Below are positions 46,371 to 48,482 of a DNA stretch of 48,482 nucleotides, piece by piece. The stretch is taken from the NCBI GenBank assembly GCA_003670735.1, contig QWQU01000006.1:1-48482 (forward strand), read 5' to 3'. The notes below the pieces were generated by a model. That model did not search any database. It was given only the letters and a program-made list of their open reading frames with translations, and was not told where the DNA came from. Position numbers and translations under genes: made by a program. Numbering within the stretch: position 1 is the stretch's first letter; the number at the start of each line of letters is the position of its first letter. This DNA comes from Chloroflexota bacterium. Lineage in GTDB: Bacteria; Chloroflexota; Dehalococcoidia; UBA2979.

Positions 46371-47786
46371 ATGGTGATGACCGGCCGGCCGGCTCCGCTT
46401 CGTCCGGAGCCGCGCCCGGTAACGGGACTTCCGCCCCACGACATCTCTGCCGAAGAGGCTGTGATCGCGGCGCTGCTCCTTGATGAGGACGCGTTCGCGC
46501 ATGTCGTGCCGATCCTCGATCCCGAGGACTTCTTCCGCGAGCAGCATCAGTGGGCGTACGAGGCGTGCGCTGCGCTCACCGAGCGCAACGAGCCGATCAC
46601 CATTCCCACACTTGCGCACGAGCTCGACCGCGCAGGCCACCTCGACGCGCTCGGCGGGGAGCCGGCGCTTGTCGAGATCGCTGGTCGCCACTTCACAGCA
46701 CAGGGCGTCGAGGCGCATGCGCGGATCGTCGCGCGCGACTCGATGTATCGACGCCTGATCCAGGCCGCCGGGCAGATGACCGCGCTGGCGTATCAGGGCG
46801 GGCCGGACGCGGCGCGTGTGCTGTCGGCGGCAGAAGAGCTGCTGCTGGGCATTCGCTCGGCGGAGGCTGCCGGCGACTTTAAGAAGCTGCGTGACCTCCT
46901 CGATCAATTCATGGAGGAGCCCGGCGAGGATCCCGAAGCGGGACTCTCGTTCGTGCGCTCCGGCTTCATGGACCTCGACCAGCAGCTCAACGGCGGCTTC
47001 CCGCGCGGCGCACTGTGCGTGCTTGCCGCTCGTACTGGTGTCGGCAAATCGTCGCTGCTGCTGAACTTCGCGCGCAACGCGTCGATTGGGCATCACGGCA
47101 CGGTCGCCTTCTTCGCGCTCGAGATGTCTGCGGACTCGCTCGCGCGACGCTTGCTGTCGGCGGAAGCTGACGTCGAGGGCGCACGACTCGTGCTTGGTAC
47201 GCACTCGGACTCCGAGGAAGCACGGATCATGCACGCGATCGGCACGCTCGCCGAGGCGAATATCTACATCGACGACTCGGCGACGCTGTCCGTTGCGGAG
47301 ATCCGCGCGAAGTGTCGCCGACTGCGCGCAGAGGTCGGTCTTGACCTCGTGATCGTGGACTACCTCCAGCTCTTGCACGGTGGCGCGCGCGCGGACACGC
47401 GAGCCAATGAGGTCGCTGCGATCTCGCGTGCGCTGAAGGAGCTCGCGCGTGAGTTCGACGTGCCGGTGATTGCGGCCGCTCAGCTGTCTCGAGCTGTTGA
47501 GACGCGTAACCCGCACATCCCGATGCTGTCCGACCTGCGCGAGTCCGGCTCGATCGAGCAGGACGCCGACATCGTGATGTTCATCTACCGCGAAGACATG
47601 TATGCGTCGCCGGACGAATGGCAGCAGGACCACCCGGATCTGCCCGGTGGTCAGCACCCGGCGGGTCTCGCGCAGATCATCATCGCGAAGCACCGTAACG
47701 GCCCGACGGGTGCGATCACGGTGCGCTTCCGCAACAGCACGGCCTCGTTCCAGGATCTCGTGCTGCGCGAGCCTGAGTACTTCTAG
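46371..47786 (+). CDS. dnaB: Replicative DNA helicase
   Basis: PPHDISAEEAVIAALLLDEDAF...LCVLAARTGVGKSSLLLNFARNAS...VIVDYLQLLHGG...QLSRAVETR...MLSDLRESGSIEQDADIVMFIYRED. Confidence 0.97.
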   Translation: MVMTGRPAPLRPEPRPVTGLPPHDISAEEAVIAALLLDEDAFAHVVPILDPEDFFREQHQWAYEACAALTERNEPITIPTLAHELDRAGHLDALGGEPALVEIAGRHFTAQGVEAHARIVARDSMYRRLIQAAGQMTALAYQGGPDAARVLSAAEELLLGIRSAEAAGDFKKLRDLLDQFMEEPGEDPEAGLSFVRSGFMDLDQQLNGGFPRGALCVLAARTGVGKSSLLLNFARNASIGHHGTVAFFALEMSADSLARRLLSAEADVEGARLVLGTHSDSEEARIMHAIGTLAEANIYIDDSATLSVAEIRAKCRRLRAEVGLDLVIVDYLQLLHGGARADTRANEVAAISRALKELAREFDVPVIAAAQLSRAVETRNPHIPMLSDLRESGSIEQDADIVMFIYREDMYASPDEWQQDHPDLPGGQHPAGLAQIIIAKHRNGPTGAITVRFRNSTASFQDLVLREPEYF

Positions 47787-47791
47787 TCGTC

Positions 47792-48482
47792 ATGACCAGC
47801 GCACCGTTCGAGGGGTTTGTTGCGGGCGGGGCTGCGGTCACGCTGCCCGCGCAGCTGCTGACCGAGCTGCTGCCGGCGATCGAGGACGACGCAGAATTGC
47901 GCGTCACGCTGTACGCCTGCTACGCGATCGGTCGCGCGCGTGGTGCACTGCGAGCAGTGCGTGCCTCGGCGCTGGCGAATGAGGGACCGCTGCTGCGTGC
48001 GCTCGAACGTGACGTGCGCGGCGTGCGCGCGGCGTTCGAGGTTGGCCTCAATGCTGCGATCGCGCGCGGGACGCTGCTCGCGTGTGGGCTCGATGATGGG
48101 GACACGCTGGTGCTCGTGAACAACGAGGCGGGACGACGCGCGCTGCCGCGTATCGAGTCCGGTGCGCTGGCGGTGCCCGGTGCTGCGGCGCCGATGCGCG
48201 CGGCAAACCTCGAACGGCCCGCGCGACCGGCGCAGGTGTACGAGCAGGAGATTGGTGTGCTGTCGCCCTCGGTGGCCGACGCGCTGGCTCGCGCTTCGGA
48301 GCGCTGGCCTGAGGAATGGATTGTCGACGCGCTGCGGCTCGCGGCGACGCGCAATGCGCGCTCGTGGCGGTACGCCGAGGCGGTGCTGGAGCGGTGGGAG
48401 ACGGAAGGGAAAGACGATGGAGCGACTCGGGGGGCTGCTCAAGGCCCAAGTGCACGCGACCACGGCCCCTATGACCGGTTCA
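47792..48482 (+). CDS. DnaD-domain primosome-like protein, truncated by window end
   Basis: VYEQEIGVLSPSVADALARASERWPEEWIVDALRLAATRNARSWRYAEAVLERWETEG: DnaD/phage replisome-organiser C-terminal signature, adjacent to dnaB. Confidence 0.85.
   Translation, partial: MTSAPFEGFVAGGAAVTLPAQLLTELLPAIEDDAELRVTLYACYAIGRARGALRAVRASALANEGPLLRALERDVRGVRAAFEVGLNAAIARGTLLACGLDDGDTLVLVNNEAGRRALPRIESGALAVPGAAAPMRAANLERPARPAQVYEQEIGVLSPSVADALARASERWPEEWIVDALRLAATRNARSWRYAEAVLERWETEGKDDGATRGAAQGPSARDHGPYDRF

Noticed and set aside
45864-47693. 609-aa minus-strand ORF
   Set aside because: Shadow of rplI/dnaB, no recognisable domain.

Overview
GC-rich bacterial chromosomal window, probably Chloroflexota-like (inferred from gene content, not tested). 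No tRNA, rRNA, CRISPR array or transposase was recognised. Most of it is housekeeping: ychF, two XdhC-type genes, tatA, murT-gatD, lgt, uppP, an ABC exporter, folP-folK, purF-purM-purH, purQ, purL, a cytochrome b/Rieske/cytochrome c operon, rpsU-yqeY-pgpH, rplI, dnaB and a dnaD-like gene. The most interesting block is about 11.75-20.4 kb, a sulfur-assimilation cluster. It starts with a promoter and a recognisable SAM (S-box type) riboswitch ahead of threonine synthase, followed by a NIL-domain protein. It then carries three ThiS/MoaD/CysO-like sulfur carriers, one fused in frame to its own E1-like ThiF/MoeB enzyme so that the essential C-terminal Gly-Gly is buried inside the polypeptide. It also carries an Rrf2 regulator, two cysteine synthases, a rhodanese, an uncharacterised conserved-looking protein and a JAMM (Mec+-like) protease that could process the fusion. 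Other candidates: two tandem tiny desulforedoxin-like genes with complementary cysteine losses, a 35-aa membrane peptide heading the cytochrome b operon, a multi-hairpin leader with mutually exclusive stems upstream of an XdhC/CoxI gene, a four-copy intergenic palindromic repeat, and a Gram-positive LexA-like palindrome inside a promoter upstream of rplI-dnaB.
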